Of a stretch of 64,000 bases of DNA, positions 61,747-64,000 are shown in pieces. Position 1 is the first letter of the stretch, and every line of letters starts with the position of its first letter. A model generated the notes under the pieces. The model made no database searches. It had not been told where the DNA came from and was given only the letters and a program-made list of their open reading frames with translations. Position numbers and translations under genes: made by a program. This DNA is from Ureibacillus thermosphaericus (GTDB lineage Bacteria; Bacillota; Bacilli; Bacillales_A; Planococcaceae). The stretch is from the NCBI RefSeq assembly GCF_012396605.1, contig NZ_JAAXPW010000013.1:1-64000 (forward strand), given 5' to 3'.

Positions 61747-62079
61747 ATGGAGAGAAAGAAAAAGAGATATTATTTTCAGTTCAGAAAAGATATCAATGAA
61801 TATTTCTTAGAGATACTTAGGGAAAGAATTCCGTATTTCCTTACATTTTATCGGCAAAAAAGCCAATTAGATAATATTTGTGCGATTAGTTTTGGGGTTG
61901 GTTGCAGTGATTGCACGTATTTTGTTTTGTTGAGCGACATGTTGAGCGACAGAAAGAATGTAGTATTTGTGTATCCGGGGTTCAGCAAAAATAACAGCCC
62001 AATATACAGCTCCATTAAAGAAAAAGAGGCTCTTGTTAGAGAAAGAATTGGGGAAAAGGTTGTATTTAAGGGTAATTAA
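61747..62079 (+). CDS. Hypothetical protein
   Basis: 110 residues, basic N-terminus (MERKKKRYYFQFRKDINEYF) followed by a mixed segment with Cys-x2-Cys (GVGCSDCTYF). No family recognised. There is no clear ribosome site, so it may be a fragment. It is followed by a 300-base stretch (62080-62379) with no gene I can support. Confidence 0.4.
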   Translation: MERKKKRYYFQFRKDINEYFLEILRERIPYFLTFYRQKSQLDNICAISFGVGCSDCTYFVLLSDMLSDRKNVVFVYPGFSKNNSPIYSSIKEKEALVRERIGEKVVFKGN

Positions 62080-62379
62080 ATTTTTGTAGAGTTCGAGCTA
62101 TTAAAAAGCGTGGAGGGCACAGTAGATTAATTGGTAGATGTAATTGAGGAAAAATGATTGTTGTGTTATTGAATTACAACTATTATCAAGACCAAGATAA
62201 TTAAGAGATTTGGGAATACCATCCATAAGGAAAATGAAGGAGTAGAGAGGGGCATACGTAAACTTATTCATACATATGTTTATAATTTTGACTATAGTAT
62301 ATTTTTTATTATCAGATTATTATTATCTTAGGAGCAATTGACTTAAATTTACAGGAAATCATTTATAGGAGTTGTAGCT

Positions 62380-63939
62380 ATGATAAATAATTGGCAAATT
62401 CCGAGAAATAAAAGGAAATTGTATCCAGTAGTTGATATCCTTTCGCTTTTCACATTACAAACATTAGGAGAAAATTGGAGCAGCAACTTAAATAGACAAC
62501 TGGACTTTGAAGCCGAGTTAGAACGCTTCGGGCTAAAAAGACCAGGACAAAGGCGTGACAGACGGGCAGGTGGAGCTCGAACCTATGAATCTTGGCTATT
62601 TAATTTGGGGCTTATTTTTAAGGAAACAAATACGGGTATTATCCGAACAACATTAGCAGGTGAGGCATTATTAGCTGGACAGCCTCCTGTTCCTATTATC
62701 ACAAATCAATTAATGAAATTGCAATATCCTTCTCCGTACTCAATTAGAAGCCGAGTAAACATTCATTATCGTTTTCAAATTAGACCGTTTAGATTTTTGC
62801 TGCGACTACTTGCAGATAATAGAATTCAGACGTTGTCCAAAGAGGAAATTGGCCGCTTTGTAATTACAGAAGGAGAGAACGAATCAAGGAGCTGCTTTGA
62901 ACATGTAGTACAAAGGATAATCAGCTACCGTTCATACGGGGATGAAGTTTTACCTCCTGACTTTGAAGAGCGGTATCGAAGTAGCACAACAGGTTTGCGT
63001 ACAAGGGAGCAGACTCTGTCTTATTTGGAGGACATAGCAAATACATTCATAAACTATTTAGAGTACACACAACTTATTGAAAGAAACTCAAATGGCAGTA
63101 TTTACATACCACAAGAAAGAATTAGTGATGTTGAAGCAATTTTAAACGATGGCACAAATCTAAGAAGGCTTGATGCGAACCATCCTTATGGTATTGAAAT
63201 ATTTCAAAGAAATTTTGGCTTAGCTCCTGGGCAAAATCGAGACAACCGAAGTTTTGGTGGACAAACAGTTACTGATACCATATATAGAGAGAGGCGAATT
63301 CGGAGCAATTTATTGCACATTGCTGGAACGAGGCCAATCACCAGCTTTACAGCCTCCTTGGTTAGTGAAATTGCCGATTTAACTGGCTACACTGTTCGAG
63401 AAGTAGAAGATGCATTTGATGATTTCCGGCCAGATACGTTTAGCCAATTCGAAGCGAGTTATCTAAATATGGCGACAAGCGGTACTGAACTTGCAAGGGA
63501 ATTCGAGACTGCCACTCAAGCCATCTTTGAACAACTGGGTTTTCGAGCAGAACATGTAGGAAATCATGCCTTGCATCCTGATGTATTTGTAGAGTCGCCA
63601 TTAAATTACTCTGGAATAATAGATACAAAAGCGTACGTAAGATATGTCATCAATAATGACCATAGAAATCGGATGATCAACAATTATATACCAACCTACC
63701 AAAACCAGCATGGCAATCTCGAATTCTTTATGTATGTTGCCCATGGATTCGGAAACAACATAGACTTTCAAGTTCAAAATATTGCTGACAGAACTAATGT
63801 AAATGGCAGTGTTATTACTGCCCGTAATGTAATCAGACTGCTTCAACGCAACTACGCTAATCCAATTGATCATAATATACTAAGGACTCTGTTTACGAAA
63901 AACTCACGTATAACGATAGCGGATATAGACTCCTTATAG
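62380..63939 (+). CDS. AlwI/BstNBI-family type IIS restriction endonuclease
   Basis: 519 residues from an ATG with AGGAGTTG upstream. The N-terminal recognition part has TTLAGEALLAGQPPVPIITN, then QLMKLQYPSPYS and IRPFRFLLRLL, the pattern of the AlwI/PleI/N.BstNBI family that recognises short asymmetric sites and cuts nearby. The C-terminal catalytic candidate is HPDVFVESPLNYSGIIDTKA (PD...D-x-K). No methyltransferase is seen in the window; it should lie beyond 64,000 if the host is protected. Confidence 0.7.
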   Translation: MINNWQIPRNKRKLYPVVDILSLFTLQTLGENWSSNLNRQLDFEAELERFGLKRPGQRRDRRAGGARTYESWLFNLGLIFKETNTGIIRTTLAGEALLAGQPPVPIITNQLMKLQYPSPYSIRSRVNIHYRFQIRPFRFLLRLLADNRIQTLSKEEIGRFVITEGENESRSCFEHVVQRIISYRSYGDEVLPPDFEERYRSSTTGLRTREQTLSYLEDIANTFINYLEYTQLIERNSNGSIYIPQERISDVEAILNDGTNLRRLDANHPYGIEIFQRNFGLAPGQNRDNRSFGGQTVTDTIYRERRIRSNLLHIAGTRPITSFTASLVSEIADLTGYTVREVEDAFDDFRPDTFSQFEASYLNMATSGTELAREFETATQAIFEQLGFRAEHVGNHALHPDVFVESPLNYSGIIDTKAYVRYVINNDHRNRMINNYIPTYQNQHGNLEFFMYVAHGFGNNIDFQVQNIADRTNVNGSVITARNVIRLLQRNYANPIDHNILRTLFTKNSRITIADIDSL

Positions 63940-63964
63940 ACTCCTGTTTAAGGGGTCTTTTTTA
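63938..63964 (+). terminator. Terminator after the restriction gene
   Basis: AGACTCCT/AGGGGTCT stem (one G-T pair) with a five-base loop and a run of T. It overlaps the last two bases of the stop codon. Confidence 0.8.
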
Positions 63965-64000
63965 AGGCAAGACTTGTTAATTCTCAACCAAACATTTATA

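Overview
This is a low-GC Bacillales (Firmicutes) chromosome segment. The core gene order (yebG, purE-K-B-C-S-Q-L-F-M-N-H-D, yerA-B-C, pcrB-pcrA-ligA-camS, gatC-A-B, dagK, rlmCD) follows the Bacillus subtilis pur-to-yefA region closely. PcrB, the PurR-type operator, the guanine riboswitch and strong Shine-Dalgarno sites fit the same group. A Ureibacillus/Lysinibacillus-like relative is my guess, not proven by the sequence.

Layout. (1) 1-1,000: the 3' end of an rRNA operon (23S tail, 5S), followed by an unusual 309-bp tandem array built from the 5S tail plus its terminator. (2) 1,049-2,760: an S66 peptidase gene, a decayed response-regulator fragment and a small inverted-repeat element. (3) 2,770-16,124: yebG and the twelve-gene purine operon, which makes IMP from PRPP. 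It carries two PurBoxes, a sigma-A promoter, a guanine-type riboswitch and a leader terminator; a second terminator separates purH from purD. (4) 16,207-36,667: housekeeping genes for DNA repair and ligation (pcrA, ligA), lipid synthesis (pcrB, dagK), tRNA-dependent amidation (gatCAB), a bd-type quinol oxidase with two tiny membrane ORFs, and the rRNA methyltransferase rlmCD.

(5) 36,779-53,540: an AT-rich accessory island directly downstream of rlmCD. It holds a Gabija-like pair (OLD-family nuclease plus UvrD-like helicase), an AbiTii-domain gene overlapping a small membrane-protein gene, and a Hachiman pair (HamA DUF1837 plus HamB helicase). Between and after them lie a full-length IS1182-like element, an inactivated IS66 element, and remains of a serine recombinase, an HsdR subunit, ISL3 and IS1182 transposases. 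IS66-type ends mark several junctions. (6) 53,559-60,897: a minus-strand catabolic cluster (NCS1 permease, M24 peptidase, cupin, hydantoinase B and A subunits, XRE-cupin regulator), probably for uptake and hydrolysis of a hydantoin-like or related cyclic amide. (7) 61,166-63,964: a headless ORF, two small unknown ORFs and an AlwI/BstNBI-family type IIS restriction endonuclease, with no methyltransferase before the window ends.

The best candidate for an undescribed system is the AbiTii/small-membrane-protein pair (43,975-44,888). The C-terminus of the first protein and the N-terminus of the second carry the same short motif (GD-x-NKI-x2-S-x-IGH-x2-G), an arrangement like that of sensor/effector pairs that assemble through a shared motif.
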